DNA of 64,000 nucleotides from Melieria omissa (GCA_963971225.1 OZ020267.1:151023920-151087919), one strand, 5' to 3'. Shown: positions 25,101-36,450, counted from the stretch's first letter. The notes: generated by a model not told the origin, from the sequence alone. Numbers and translations: made by a program.

Positions 25101-28100
25101 CAAATTTCCCGGACTTTTTAATGACTTCTTAATCAATTAGAACTTACTATGCTTTATCACTTTCTCTGGTTGACTAAAGATCTAACAGAGATCTTTCAGA
25201 TACCCTTTGGTAATACAATGAGCCAAATTTGACCTAACTGTGCTCTCATTTTAGAGTTTCAGCTTTTACCTGGCTAGTTAACTAACCACAGGGCTTTAGA
25301 AACCAACAGGTTTTCCTCTGTTTCGTCTCAAAAGAGCCAGGCTGGGTAAAACTGACTTAACTTCTACTGCAAGTTTAATGTTTAACAACTCGTGCGACCA
25401 CATGGAATCAGCTGAACAGATACAAAGATAAAGGAACTTCCTTTCCTTTCCTTTCTTTTCCTTTCCTGTCGTTTCCTGTCCTTTCCTGTCCTTTCCTGTC
25501 CTTTCCTGTCCTTTCCTTTCCTTTCCTTGCCTTTACTGTCCTTTCCTTTCCTCTCCTTTCCTTTCTTCTCCTTTCCTTTCCTCTCCTTTCTTTCATTACA
25601 CCGTGCGACAAAAATCCAAAAATTTCAAAACAGACGAAAACATCTATATTCTCGCAAAACTAGGATTAGATTAGAACTAGGGTTTTTTCTCTCTGACGTC
25701 AGGATTTTGCAAAAAATTATTATTTCAAAAAATTATTTTAAAAATTGAGCGCACTGTAAAATAACAATATGGGTATCAAATGAAAGAGAAAAATCCTTAG
25801 AATCTTAGAACATTTAATGTTTTGGTGCAAAAGGACGAAGAAGTATCGAAAATGTCCTTTTAAAACTTTATCCTTGAATATCCTTGCAAATTTCCAATAA
25901 TTTTTTTGGAAAAAAATATGTCTTAAGGACAAATATATACACTACTACATCCCTGAATTTCGTCCTTCTAACTTTTTTTGTTTAAGATATACAAAATTTA
26001 ATACTTCTCTCTATAAAACAAGATATATTGCATCGTACGACAAACATAAAATATTATAAAAAAAGATTCCGATAAATCGGAATGACTTTCTAAACACTAA
26101 TCGAAATTCTTGCTCCATCGATTTACCGCATTCAATACACAAACACACACACATACAAATCCACATTTATATACGTGAAAATGCCCACTAAAATTTGTGT
26201 CCATAATAAATGTCAGCAATTTCAGTCCAATGCAGTAATATGCGCTCGCGAACTCGACCCTCTCGCCACCTTGCTGCTTCTTCGGCATTCGCGCCCAGCC
26301 GTTCTTATCATTAAATCTGAACCACAAATGAAAACCGAAGAACATATGTTGCGGTTGTTCGGTTTGTTGGGCGACTGCAAACTGTTTCCGTCGACAAGTA
26401 AACACACAAATTGCATGCAGCAAACATCTAATTGCAACTAATAATATCGCCAACATTGCATACATGCATCCATTCATTCATTCATTCATTCAATCGTTCG
26501 TTTCTTCGTTCGTTCGCTCGCTGGTGCAGAGCAGTGTGGATGTTTGTGTGTTGTGTTGTATTTGGCTCGGCGCAGCGAGAGAAACTGTGCGGCAATCGGA
26601 GACAAAATGTGTGCGAAAAAAAACCAAAGCTGCATTGAGTTCATAAGAAACAGAAATAATATATCTTTATATGTTTAATATGTATTTTTATGTATACATA
26701 TATGTAAATATATATCTATGTATATAAAGTGCATGGGCAAAGGTTTCGCTTAGGGAATTATACCAAACATAAGTGGGTTGACAACACTTGAGTGCACACA
26801 GCGTTTTGGGTGTGTCAGCGCAAATTAATTCGACGACTGTTTGTTGAAGTGGAAAAGTTGTTGTTGAAGGGATTTGCCAATTGTTGGCACAGATAAGCCA
26901 ACTGTGGAAAGGCACTGGCGATGGGCTTTTACTTGAGAAGAAGAGCTTAACTTTTAAAGTTGTGACAGCTCTGATTGTTTGTGACAAATGTCAAACAATT
27001 TTTGGCGAAATTTTGTGTGATTGAGTTTTGCACTGCGTTGATTTGGTTTTGAAAGTTACATGTTTTGAGGCTCCAAATGGATCTAAAAATAATAGGAGTA
27101 TTCAGGTCATGTCACACTTTTTTTGAACATAACGTTTCTGTCATTTAGAATTTTGTTTACGCTAATTTTTGCTTGAAATTCAACTCTTATTTATTTAAAT
27201 TTTTTTTATATATACAAAAATTATTATAAATCTGAATTCGAAATATTTGAAAAAAATTTGAAGTCAAAAAACTTTTCGGGTCATTACTTGTCACGTGTCC
27301 CAAAAACCCCTCTCACCCCCACCACTTTCATCCATCACTTCAGTTGAAGAGCGAGTTATTTGAGAACATACATTTCCACTGGGAATCGAAGGCTGGTCTC
27401 GGCACTCACCATTCTGGTGTGACGCGAGTTGCCCAACAATCCGCCTACATTTTTTCCCCTACCCGCATTCTACTCGCCGCCAGTGCACCGTGCACCGAAC
27501 ACCGAACACGCTCCAGTGCGTGCGGCGCTCGAACGCCATCTCGCTAATGCGCCGCGACTTGAATTTCTACGACTTGCACTGCCAGCACACAGCAAGTCGG
27601 CATTAATCGTAATTGAATTAAGATGGCCACACGCAAAACGGATTCGCAGTTGAATGCTTTGCAAAACGATCGGCAATCGGCGAGCGCGGTCGCTCGAGCG
27701 GTCGACTGATCGAATTGGCAACTGATCGACAATGCGTCGACTGCTGGCTTTTGTTGTTGTGCTCGCAATTCGAACGCGCAATCAACAGAGACAAAGAACA
27801 ACAACAACAATAATGATAATAACAACAACAAATGCATGCACGCAATTGCGTATTGAATTTCATATGTTGCATTGAATTTTTCCAAACCAAGTGATTTTGA
27901 TTTTGATGGAAATTTGTTTGGTTCGCTTTGTTGCTCGTTGCAGTTTTGTATCAGAAACGCTACCGGCGTGAGCGTAAAATGCGCATACGCTACCAGCAGC
28001 AGCTGGACGGCGGCAAGCGGAAACCAACGCATACAGCAAATGCGGGCGGCGGCGGTGGCAGCGGCAGTGCCAGCGGCGTCTGCAGCGGCACCGATGAAGG

Positions 28101-29197
28101 TCGCAGCAGCGGCGCCGATTCGCTGCAATGCAAGAGCGCCGGCTCCGATGGCGCACGCAAGTCCGAACAAGGTGAGTGGCCGGCTGTCCAATTCGCCACG
28201 TTCGTGCAGCAACCTTTGAACTATTGAAAATTTGCCATTAACTGATTCGGCGAAATTAATCGCTCCCCTTTAACAAACAGCCCCCTCTGCTTTCACTCTA
28301 CCCCCCTAGATATCGATTGCAAGTCGAGTGAAAAGTCTGAGAAATCGTTGAATTCCAACGATGGCTGCACCCAGTCACAATCACAGCAGCAACAGCAACA
28401 GCAGCAGCAGCAACAACAACAACACCAGCAGCAGCAGCAGCAACAGTCACAGTCACAGCATCTTCATCACCAACAACAACAACATCAACATCAGCCACAT
28501 CGCCATCTGCGTCAGCGTTCGGAAAGTCCAAGTTTTAAGCGCGAGCCGCACTCGGATCGCGATAGTCCGCTGGGACGCCGCAGCGCCGATCGCCTGGAGC
28601 GTTGCGATCGCGAGCGTCTGGAACGCGATCACTGCGAGCGCAGCGTTGAGTGCGAGGGCAGCGCTGCCCTGAGTCTGCCTGCGGGCGCACAGACCGAGGG
28701 CAGTTTGGCGGCTGCAGCAGCGGCGGCAGCAGCAGCAGCGGCCAGCAATGGCAAAGCGCCATGGAACTATCCGGGCATCGATCTGATGGCGACCGGTGCA
28801 TTCTGGCAGAATTACTCGGGTGAGTGCTTCAAAGAATTTTTTTAGATTAGCCAAGAGAATCACTTTTGTTGATGGAAACAGAAGAAGCAGAATATCTCAC
28901 ATAGAAAAAACTGAACCTTAACTGACTTTTACGAGATCTGGAAAATTTCACGTGTCAGTCTTACTTTGCCCCAATGTTTGTTTAAATTAAAGTTGTAAAA
29001 TCGCTGACACTTCCCCAAACTTACGTTGCTCTCCCTTTTTGTGTGCTCCCCCCTCTTTCGCAGAATCGTTGGCTCAGGAAATCGAAATGGAGCGCAAGTC
29101 ACGTGCAGCAAATGCCGAGCGCGATGTCAAAAGCCCATTGACCGACCGACCGCCGGCCTACTACAAGAATTCGGTACTCTTCGGCAGCGCCAATTGA
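12965..29197 (+). CDS. dac: dachshund, C-terminal part of the gene (nine exons, 5' end outside window)
   Basis: Dachshund is a nuclear SKI/SNO/DAC-family transcription cofactor of the retinal determination network, working with Eyes absent and Sine oculis in eye, leg and brain development. I join 12965..13101, 20912..21188, 21262..21365, 21443..21685, 21838..22434, 22633..22716, 27944..28171, 28310..28819 and 29064..29197. Every junction has GT/AG ends and keeps frame, giving 770 residues and a TGA at 29195-29197. Visible landmarks are SRPGRPPKRGPVGL near the start, SGIWENCRAAYEDIVKHLE in exon 2, and the Dachbox-C coiled coil (about residues 424-501 of this fragment, beginning ETLLRNIQSLLKVA). 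A long Gln/His tract and an Ala tract lie near the end. The Dachbox-N DNA-binding domain and the start codon are not in the window. Identity rests on Dachbox-C and the flanking family motifs recalled from fly and vertebrate Dach proteins; I am very confident of the family. Confidence 0.95.
17122..17797. mobile_element. long-TIR element, about 0.68 kb
   Basis: The arms at 17122-17166 and 17753-17797 are inverted repeats of about 45 bp with three mismatches, with the core GCAACAAGCGGGGGACCTAC. The interior is A/T-rich with no recognisable protein. Exact ends and target duplication are unclear, so the superfamily is not assigned. Confidence 0.7.
18404..18588. repeat. two-unit tandem duplication (about 90 bp each)
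   Basis: The units 18404-18500 and 18501-18588 both run from AGTGTCT(C/T)AGTCTCAGTG to GTAAGTCCAGCC, with a variable middle. No function is apparent. Confidence 0.75.
18660..19560 (-). pseudogene. 5'-truncated non-LTR retrotransposon (RNase H and C-terminal tail)
   Basis: Minus-strand translation gives KWFTDGSKTHEGT, then IFQAELYAG, then, after a frameshift near 19186, VICSDSQAAIKALISYE. These hold the three acidic RNase H residues of LOA/I-type elements. A further segment, VTGLLTGHYRLRKHMH, and a tail ending LRELLGF-like sequence reach a stop near 18730. A GGGGGCACAATAG motif lies in the 3' tail. Reverse transcriptase is absent, as expected for 5' truncation, and frameshifts and stops show it is inactive. 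Confidence 0.8.
20150..20200. repeat. CA microsatellite
   Basis: Interrupted ACACAC tracts lie at 20155-20192. A TG tract at 20518-20535 lies nearby. Confidence 0.8.
20912..21188 (+). CDS. dac: dac exon
   Basis: The acceptor is TTATTGTCGCAG and the donor is GTATGT. It encodes DMNRLDKSPLLANGYNPPP, a Met/His/Pro-rich stretch, and the conserved SGIWENCRAAYEDIVKHLER. The Arg codon is split across the 73-bp intron that follows. An ATG near the start is internal to the gene, not a translation start. Confidence 0.93.
21262..21365 (+). CDS. dac: dac exon
   Basis: This exon sits between a 73-bp and a 77-bp intron. It completes LERLREERTDERQQMN, followed by an eight-residue Gly run and SEPKIRDLSSRN. 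The donor is GTAAGT. Confidence 0.92.
21443..21685 (+). CDS. dac: dac exon
   Basis: It encodes CSPSRQSPVLNLSKSGG, then a Ser/Asp/Glu-rich acidic region ending NASEVDERIGKDDE. The acidic, low-complexity composition fits a flexible linker. The acceptor is TCGTCATAG and the donor GTGAGT. Confidence 0.92.
21838..22434 (+). CDS. dac: dac exon, Ala/Gly-rich linker and start of Dachbox-C
   Basis: The first part, about 170 codons, is rich in Ala, Gly, Ser and His and is probably disordered. The last 29 residues begin ETLLRNIQSLLKVAADNA and open the Dachbox-C helix. The acceptor is CTCCACGCAG and the donor GTGAGT. The third codon positions are clearly G+C-rich compared with the flanking introns. Confidence 0.93.
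22633..22716 (+). CDS. dac: dac exon, Dachbox-C core
   Basis: This 84-bp exon encodes AELKMDVLREREVKDSLERQ and then LVDERKLR, the charged heptad-like core of Dachbox-C. In vertebrate DACH1 the matching stretch is also a coiled coil. The donor GTAAGT opens a 5.2-kb intron. Confidence 0.95.
23319..23956. mobile_element. TTAA-flanked 630-bp MITE
   Basis: TTAA at 23319-23322 and 23953-23956 flanks a 630-bp segment. Its ends are GGCGGGTAAGGGTTT and, inverted, GGGGGTAAGGGTTT. A second inverted pair inside, CCTCTCCCCAACGTT near 23580 and AACGTTGGGGGGAGG near 23722, gives a nested palindromic layout. It has no transposase frame. Confidence 0.65.
24925..25080. repeat. dispersed repeat, copy 1
   Basis: It begins GGATGGATGGAT and includes GGCTTTATAGCCCATTGTAC and the following AAGGCTCAGGA. 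A same-orientation relative is at 52440-52600. The class is unknown. Confidence 0.65.
25437..25596. repeat. CCTTT/CCTGT pentanucleotide array
   Basis: A pyrimidine-only strand of CTTTC, CTGTC and CTCTC pentamers. The Lys/Arg/Glu frame on the minus strand is an artefact. Confidence 0.9.
27944..28171 (+). CDS. dac: dac exon, end of Dachbox-C and Gly/Ser linker
   Basis: It begins with VLYQKRYRRERKMRIRYQQQ, the basic end of Dachbox-C, then passes into a Gly/Ser-rich linker ending GSDGARKSEQ. The acceptor is GCTCGTTGCAG after the long intron and the donor is GTGAGT. Confidence 0.93.
28310..28819 (+). CDS. dac: dac exon with poly-Gln/His and poly-Ala tracts
   Basis: It starts DIDCKSSEKSEKSLNSNDG and runs into a CAG/CAA-rich tract of about 45 codons (28378-28500), with long Gln runs and interspersed His and Ser. 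A region rich in Arg, Asp and Glu follows, then a run of 13 Ala (28711-28746 area), then WNYPGIDLMATGAFWQNYS. The acceptor is CCCCCCTAG. Such tracts are common in fly transcription factors and vary in length between individuals. Confidence 0.92.
29064..29197 (+). CDS. dac: dac last coding exon
   Basis: It follows the acceptor CTCTTTCGCAG and encodes ESLAQEIEMERKSRAANAER, then a Pro-rich end with PPAYYKNSVLFGSAN and TGA. The exon is purely C-terminal. Confidence 0.92.
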
Positions 29198-30830
29198 GAC
29201 AACGCCGCACACTTCCCGTTATTTAGACCAGTGTTTTTGCGAAAAATGAACTAAAAAAGCGGTAAGCGTGACACTTTTGTGATTTTCCGTCGGCAAATGG
29301 ACTGGCACGAAGGGGCTTTGCAGCAGCAACAACAACAACAATACATACACAACAAACAACCACAATAACGAAGCGTAGTGAAGATTTTTATATGATCTCA
29401 AAGTGCAATCATCACGTAATACAAACAAAAACAAAACAAGAGAAATAAAAAAACAAAATAACGGTTATAGTAGCAGAAAACTCGCTTCAAAGTTTCGTAG
29501 AATTCTGTAGTATACGAGAAGAGAAAAAAATTTAAATTGAAAAGAATTGAAATATAAACTAAAACCCAAACAAAAAAATATACATATACCAATGCCAGCG
29601 GAGGACTGTGAATTCAGATCAGCAAAAGCAGCTCAGCAAAATATGCAACATTTTTCCAAAAGAGTAGAAGTCGCCAGATAATGTAGCGTCAAATTTAGTT
29701 AGAGCGCGTTTACGATTTAGACTTTTGGCTGCATTCTGTGCATACAAGGTTTTTGTTAATATGCAACAACAACAATAATAACAACAATGCTGTAAAATAG
29801 TAAATTTGAGTTTATTAAAACTGAAAGCAAGCGAAGGCGGCGTCGTGTACATAGATTAGCGCTTAATTGGTTAAATACTAACGGCATAAACTTGATTAAC
29901 AATCAACCTAAATTAGGCTATGTTCACACTAACCAGTGCAACTGCGCTGACAAACAACAAACCAATCTGTACATAGGAATCGAAATAATGGGAATGATTC
30001 AAACAAGCAAACCGGACAGAGAGTTCGACGGGCGTAGTCAAACATGCTAAACACACACATACACACACACACACATGCAGACTTGCGGCATTGAATAGAT
30101 AGCATTAGTAGCGGTAGAAAGGCCCAAGAAGCGGAAGCAGCAGCAGCTCATGCCCAGTTTTGTAGCCACAAGTAAAAAGTAAATAAATTTAATTACCAGT
30201 GTAGATTCTTAGTTGCAGCATAAAATACAACTAAAACGTAAATTTGAATGAAATAACTAAATGAACATTTAGTAATTACCAGTAATTATGGCCTAAATCA
30301 TTTACATAGAATAATAGTACAGACAAGCCTAGTATTAAATACACGACACACACACACACACACACACGCACACATACAGTACACACCCTTACACAAATAT
30401 ATACAAAAATTATATAGAGTTTACATACTTAAGTACCAGTATTTAATTACTTAACAAATAAATACCTACGAGTTAAAAAAACGTGCTAAGTTTCGCTTCT
30501 TTATTAACTAAAAAGCCGTAAGCGTAAGTTAGAACCTGTAAGAAATCGATAAGCGTACTTCGCAATTAAATATGAAAATACTAAATTAAATTAACTAAAT
30601 GCAAAACAAACAGCAACTACAACGTGCAGACGAAAATTCAACACTCCGTGTGCCGTTATGCGGCACTGAAAATTGATTAAATGTCATGTGAAATAACAAA
30701 GGAGAAGATAATGAATACAGAAATGGCAAGAAAATAAATAAACACGTACACACTTGAATGCTTCGTAATGAAATACAAAATAAATTATTATTGAACATGC
30801 TACAATAAAAATAAATTATTATTAAAACAA
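29198..30830 (+). other. dac 3' untranslated region (end approximate)
   Basis: The stretch after the dac stop is A-rich with short CA microsatellites (30057-30075, 30346-30369). It holds many AATAAA hexamers, the last cluster lying near 30733-30815. No open frame is credible. The length would be about 1.6 kb if the last cluster is used. The end is a guess from signal density and composition. Confidence 0.55.
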
Positions 30831-30839
30831 AATTACATG

Positions 30840-32640
30840 TAGAGAGTTTTTATTTGTAATTGGTTTTTGCTGATTTTTGCCTGCGATTTAAATGGAGACA
30901 GGTGAGTACATTTGATGGGGTTGGATTGATTGCTTGTGTTGCGAAACGACTATGAAATAGATGATTTGAAATATGTGAGTACGGAAATGTGGCATTAATG
31001 GACCTAGAAAACACTTTAAACTAGCTCAAAAGCTGAAAAGTGTCACAAACCACACCATTGTACGACACTCATATGGCTTTCAGGACAGTCTGTTGTTCTT
31101 CGAAATAGCCATTTAGTTGACCAACCTGGGCTCAGCGAACAATCAACTGGGACCAGAGCCAACAATCGCCCACAGTGATTATTATGAATTTATGAATATT
31201 ATTTATGAATACTGAAGAATTACTTTTTGAACCCCTCGCCTCCACTCAAATGTTTTTCTTAATCCGCCCCTAATCCACCAGAACCAATAATTCCCCACTA
31301 AATCAAGAATCATACCAGCACCGTTCATATTAGGAAATGTTGCGCAGTGGAATCTTTCAAATTGAGTTATATGGCAAACATATGAATCATTGATTTCTTC
31401 ACATGCAAATTCTGCCTTGAGAACCAGGAAACAACAAAACTCTTCATCTGTCCTGCCCATTATTCTCGAGAAGTAGGAGGCTTATATTGGGCAGCGTTCT
31501 TCCAGAGTACTTCATCTCTTCTCGACACCGTCAGGTTTCTCAATGAAACTAAGAAAGTTTAGGGAAGTTCCTTTCCTATGCCTTTCTTCTATCTTTCTTT
31601 GGACATAGTACAATGGTCAAAATGGACTGAGTGCTGTGAAAAGCTTGCAGTCTTCCTGCCCTCCATCTTATCATATTATAGAAATGTGAAGATAAGAAAC
31701 CTTCGTGGATTTTTAAGACTTTCGCAAGCTAAAAGCTCTTTTGAGTACAATACATTTTTCACAATAGTTATTATTAACTGCTCGTAATATGTAAACTATG
31801 TAGAAGACAGTTTTAATGTTTATAACGATTCTATAAGTATTTTCAAGTATGAGCAGTGTGGTCAGATCAGGAGATTTCTTCCTAGATTTAGGAGATTCTT
31901 GGCCTTTTAGGAGAATTTTTAGGAGGAAAAATTGTTTAGGAGAAAGTTTAGGCGATTTATATTTTATGTTAGGGGATTTTTCGGATCCTTAGTGGATTTT
32001 CGGCAGATTTTTGGATAACCAAGTATTATATTGGGAACACTGGGAACAAAACATATTTTAGCAACTATTTTGATCATCAAAGTACCCGATTGCGTTAAAA
32101 ATGTGTAAGCTTACAAAATGTAAGATCGTTCTATCTCGTTCTCACTTATTGCTGTCACAATGAAATCCCGTAAAAAATGACACTTTTTATTTAATTCATT
32201 TGTTTTCGTTAAGTTTTTGTTGTTAAGCTGAAGATAAACAAACACAGATTTCATAAAAAAAATTATATGCATATATTTTTATTTTTTTATGAGAAGTTTA
32301 AGGAGGAAATTTCAGTATTTCTTTAAGACTTAGGAGAAAGCCATTTCTGGTATCCGGCAACACTGGTACGAAAACAAACTACAACATTACTTTTATAATT
32401 CTAACTGAAATGGGTTTGTTGATTTAGTTTCAAACTCAAATGTCAACAATTCTTTAATTTCTTCCTTTAGAGCTAATTTTCTTGTTTAAAACAATGCAAA
32501 AGTATTTGATGTTCGTGGGAGTCCTGAATTGCTCATGAGTCGTACGAAAATCGATTAATTAAAAACCCAGAAGCACCTCTTTCTTTCCTTTTTCTAACTG
32601 GTTACAACAACCCATTAACGACCTATCGCAAATCTTCTAT
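30840..32640. other. intergenic, mostly nothing recognised
   Basis: The region is A+T-rich and unique-looking. 31200-31280 carries an inverted fragment resembling the CAGTGGCGCA MITE family (ATCCGCCCC-type end). A possible hAT-like element is listed at 31854. Confidence 0.5.
31854..32365. mobile_element. possible hAT-like element
   Basis: It starts CAGTGTGGTCAGATC and ends with the inverse of CAGTGTTGCCGGATA (10 of 15 matching). The interior repeats TTTAGGAGA-like words. No 8-bp target duplication is visible, so this is tentative. Confidence 0.35.
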
Positions 32641-32960
32641 GCAAACGTCTCTGTTTTGCATGAGTCTTCTCCAGTTGGTCCCCCCAAGATACATTAAAGA
32701 TCCCTCGACTTGATTCTACTACTGGAGGCATAGTCTCCGATTTGGTCTTCGACCTTGCGATACTTGCATCTAAAATTTTTCTAGCCGGAGCTTCATCATC
32801 CAGCCAACACTCCACTGCGATGCACGCGTCTTCACCAGTTGTTCACCCCAAGACATGGTAGAGATCCCTCGACTTAATCCTACTACCGGAGGCAAAATCT
32901 CTCGTTTCGATGCTGACCTTACGCTATTTGCACTGAACAACTTCTTCACAGAAGTTTCAT
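32640..32960 (-). repeat. two-unit tandem repeat with parallel peptide frames
   Basis: Two units about 164 bp apart align. On the minus strand both read as similar peptides: PPVVESSRGIFNVSWGDQL and PPVVGLSRGISTMSWGEQL, each followed by a KT-x-A motif. The frames are not joined, and no start, splice pattern or known domain is visible. It may be a relic of a repeat-containing gene or element. Confidence 0.5.
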
Positions 32961-33048
32961 GGTTCATTCAGCATGTTGAGCTATATATGCTTAACTATAT
33001 GTGAACAAAGGTGGGTATACTACATGAAAGATATATATTTTTGTCGGT

Positions 33049-33197
33049 CAGTGGCGCATAAAGGATTTCATTTTAGTGGAAGGGAGGGGGAAGGTGTGGT
33101 ATTTGTGTAAAACTTTTGAGCCCAATACCATTTCAAACCATATTTTGTACCAGCAATTTTTGTATTTTGGGGTTCAAACCCCGTGTGTGTACCATTG
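33049..33197. mobile_element. short MITE, CAGTGGCGCA family, copy 2
   Basis: It begins CAGTGGCGCATAAAGGATTT and ends CCCCGTGTGTGTACCATTG. It shares the TTTTGTACCA and GGGGTTCAAACC blocks with copy 1. Confidence 0.6.
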
Positions 33198-33408
33198 ATG
33201 TCAGTGTTCGTTGTCAACATGAACTATGCTAAAGATCTTTCGAACTACTTTCCTCTCTAACATCCCAAGAGCCGTTATGTAATTAACTTGGTAGTGCCTA
33301 GCCCGACCAGATGGTCACACTAAACATGCACTGAAAAGATTTAATATTTTTATTATACTTTATATCAAAGTGCTCAAAAACTGGTTTTGCAAAATTCGGT
33401 TAGCACAA

Positions 33409-33546
33409 AAGTGCCGCAAATACACACAGGATTTCATTTTGTGGGCGGGGGTTTGGGTACAAATTTTAAGGCCAATTCCAATTGAATCCATATTTGTTAC
33501 ACAAAATGTTTGGGTTTAAAACCCTCCCCCTGCCCTTGGGCAGCAC
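33409..33546. mobile_element. short MITE, CAGTGGCGCA family, copy 3 (diverged)
   Basis: It begins AAGTGCCGCAAATACACACA and ends near GGGCAGCAC. It shares the GGATTTCATTTT start and the internal layout of copies 1 and 2, 0.2 kb after copy 2. Confidence 0.5.
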
Positions 33547-33859
33547 AACATATAGAAAGTACTAATCTCTCTCACTGACTTTGACACTCTGACTTTGGCT
33601 GTGAATTACTCAAACAGCTGTGAATACCTTTAAAATGTTCAAATTTAACTCCAGCACAAAACACACCAAGCATAGCTGGAGGGTTCGCTAATCTTTGATA
33701 ATCTTTGCTAATTGCTTGATTTGCATTTTCATAAAACTTTCGGATTTTGTTCAACTGTAGGTAAAAAACACGATTCAAAAGAAATTACAATCAATCACCG
33801 GCACATCAACTCTGCTCCGACCGGCAAACTATTATTGAAGCCATGGCAGACAGATGAAA

Positions 33860-36450
33860 AGAATTGATCAAAAAACTATATAAACACAAACAAAAAATTG
33901 CTTTGATTTATGCGTCGCCAGTCTGGTCCTTTTGATTTGTGCCATCCACAGACACGATCGAGTGATGCCGAGTCATTCATTGCCAGCTCGACCGGGCTAA
34001 TGAATTGAGCGAGGGAGAAACGCCCGATCGTTGGTTCGTTCGTTGCAAGTATGGTGATTATGATTATTGGTAAATTATATTTAATTCACAACTAAACGTG
34101 CACACGTACGAAATGCGTTCGATCGCTGCCGCTTATCCGCCAAAAATAAACGTTTCATATTCGAGTCCTCGGCAGATTGGCCGATAAGAAGGCAGCTTTG
34201 TTGTTTTACTATATTTGGTTGGTCCTTCACGTCTCTCATTTCATCTGCGCTTCGCGCTGCTGGGTCCGGTGAAATGTTTCGGAGTGCGTCGCACGAAAAT
34301 GACCTCAATTATCGATTTAACTTTATTATTGGTTTTGATATGTGGCGTCCGTTTTGTGCGTTTTTTATGGTTGACGTGTGCAAAACAATAACAACCAACT
34401 CGCGCAGAAATTCGCCAAGTCGAGCTTGCGAGCTGTCGCTTCAAATCGGCCGTTTTTGGGTTTGTGCCATGGCGACGGAATGTGGGCAAAGGGACAAAGG
34501 AATGCTGCTGATTGCAGGTTTGCCGGGGTCGTGGACGTTGGACGCCCGAACAAACGGCATTAGATTACAGGCATCTGCAGTCAATCGCACATAATTCTAG
34601 TTAATTTGTGCGCGAATTGTATCGAAACGTTTAGCTGATTGTTGGGTGCGGGCTCGAATGGGCTGCCATAAGTATTATTATTGGGAGGGGAGGAGGGGGA
34701 TAGGAGTTTGTGTGGAGTGCAAATTGCGGCGGAGATTTTGTTTCGCAAATATATAGAATGGAATAACTGTGCTTTTAGCATAAATCACACAATTAAATAT
34801 AAACAATTAAAGGGAATGTCCGAGTGAGGCAACGAAACGGGTCAGAAATGGTGAGAAAAAGGCTTGAAAGTTGATCGGAAAGTTGAGTCATGTAGCTCAC
34901 TAGAGTTTGTAAAGACATAATAAATAAGAAAAGGAAACGATTTTTAAATATTTTTAATATTTAGTTTCTTCTCAGGAGGGTAAATTTTGTTTTTGCATAT
35001 ACACCTGTGGAGAATGGCGACCTATGAAAAGAAGTAAAGGTTTCCCTTTGCCATTTAATATGTTGCGACTGTTTCGCAGAGGGAATTAAGAATTATCAAA
35101 ACTGATTTTAGTTGATAAAAATCCGTATTGGCATCAGTATGTATCGAAGATTTCCACCTCCTAAAAACCTTTTATTTATTTAAATTAACTAATTGCCTAA
35201 TTAACAATGTGAAAAACTTAAACTTAAATTACTTCAATTCGCCTGTGTAATTGCAACACTTGGTGCTAGACAATCAAATCTCTGCCCCATGTTCTCGTGG
35301 CTCCCTGTCCCTGCTCAGTGAGGCAGCGTCTGCACCATGCGGCCAGCACCTTCAGCACCTTCGCCATAGATCATCGCGTACCTGTTGACAATGTGCTGTC
35401 ACCACCGCCACAGCGCATCTGCGCGAGGAAACGCCAGCTCGGCCCTACAAGCTCAAAGTCTACAAATAAGCCAGCCGCCAAATCTGGCCGCCAGCGCCAG
35501 CACTGCGAAATATTAGCACGTTGGCAGCGAGCCGCGCGGAGGAGTCCGTCTGGCCGAACGCAGCGAGCAAGCGTTTGGCGTTGCTCGGCCATAAATCAGC
35601 AGCGGCTTTTAAATAATAAATGTAATTGAGTCGCGCTTGTGCTCCTTCAACAACTAAAACAACAACAACTACAATAACAAAAGCTGCCTCAAAGCCAAGG
35701 CATATCGCATAGATACATTTGTATCTATCTGGTCGCTCAGTGATCGCGTGTGGGAATGCATGCCGCATAAAGCTCAACGAAGATCGCAAGATCCTTTATG
35801 CCTTTTGTAATTGTTAACAAACACACACACACACACATACACTCGTAATACTTGATATGCCATAGATGCGCCTGCGCCTGGCTGACTGGGGCCGTTGTTT
35901 CGTTGCTCTGCACGAATAATGCGCCCGCCTGGCACTGGGCATGGCACTCCACTCCGGTGCGATGCGGTGCCTGCTGTCGCCACTTTAGCCACTTCAGCTA
36001 CTTTGGTTTGTGCATGAAATACAATTGTCGTTTTTGTAGCGTGTTGTACATGTTTTGTTGTTGGCGCTGTTGTTTTGTACGCCGTGTTTCATGTTGCGTT
36101 TACATGAGTTGCATATGGTGGCAGTGTGCATTGTTTTTGGTTGCTATTGTTGTTGTTGTCGGCATGCTCGAAATCATGTAATGAAAAAGATTGGCAAATG
36201 AGCGGCGCAACAACAACGGCCAACAGCCAAAAGCAGCAGCAGCGCCAAAGGGATGGAATTGTGAAGGTGTGGAATTGTGGTGCGGCGAAAAAGAAGCGAA
36301 ATTTTTGTTGTTGTACTGTGAAATATGAACTGTATTGTTGTATGTATGAGGCAACCAGCAGACAGCAACAACCAGCAACATATGTTTTCTGCGAAGCATC
36401 TTTCTCTGCTTTGTGGTTGTAGCTCTAAGTGGTTTCGAGTATTTTGGCGA
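33860..36450. other. intergenic unique block, candidate regulatory DNA
   Basis: G+C content is raised at 33900-34620 and 35290-36180 with no coherent coding frame and no repeat signature. CA tracts (35820-35838) and CAA/TTG runs are present. It could hold dac enhancers, since the region flanking Drosophila dac carries eye enhancers. That is inference. Confidence 0.35.

Larger units (their letters stand above)
22717..27943 (+). other. dac intron, 5.2 kb
   Basis: The intron splits Dachbox-C. It contains GGTT repeats (about 22770-22803), a TTAA-flanked 630-bp element, a dispersed repeat, a CCTTT-type array and an ATTC microsatellite (26470-26500). 25610-26090 and 26640-27330 are A+T-rich with nothing recognised. 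27330-27930 is a unique, G+C-richer block. Confidence 0.85.

Noticed and set aside
35297..35629. 110-codon plus-strand frame in a G+C-richer block
   Set aside because: There is no domain, no splice context, and a 73-codon frame on the other strand is equally open.
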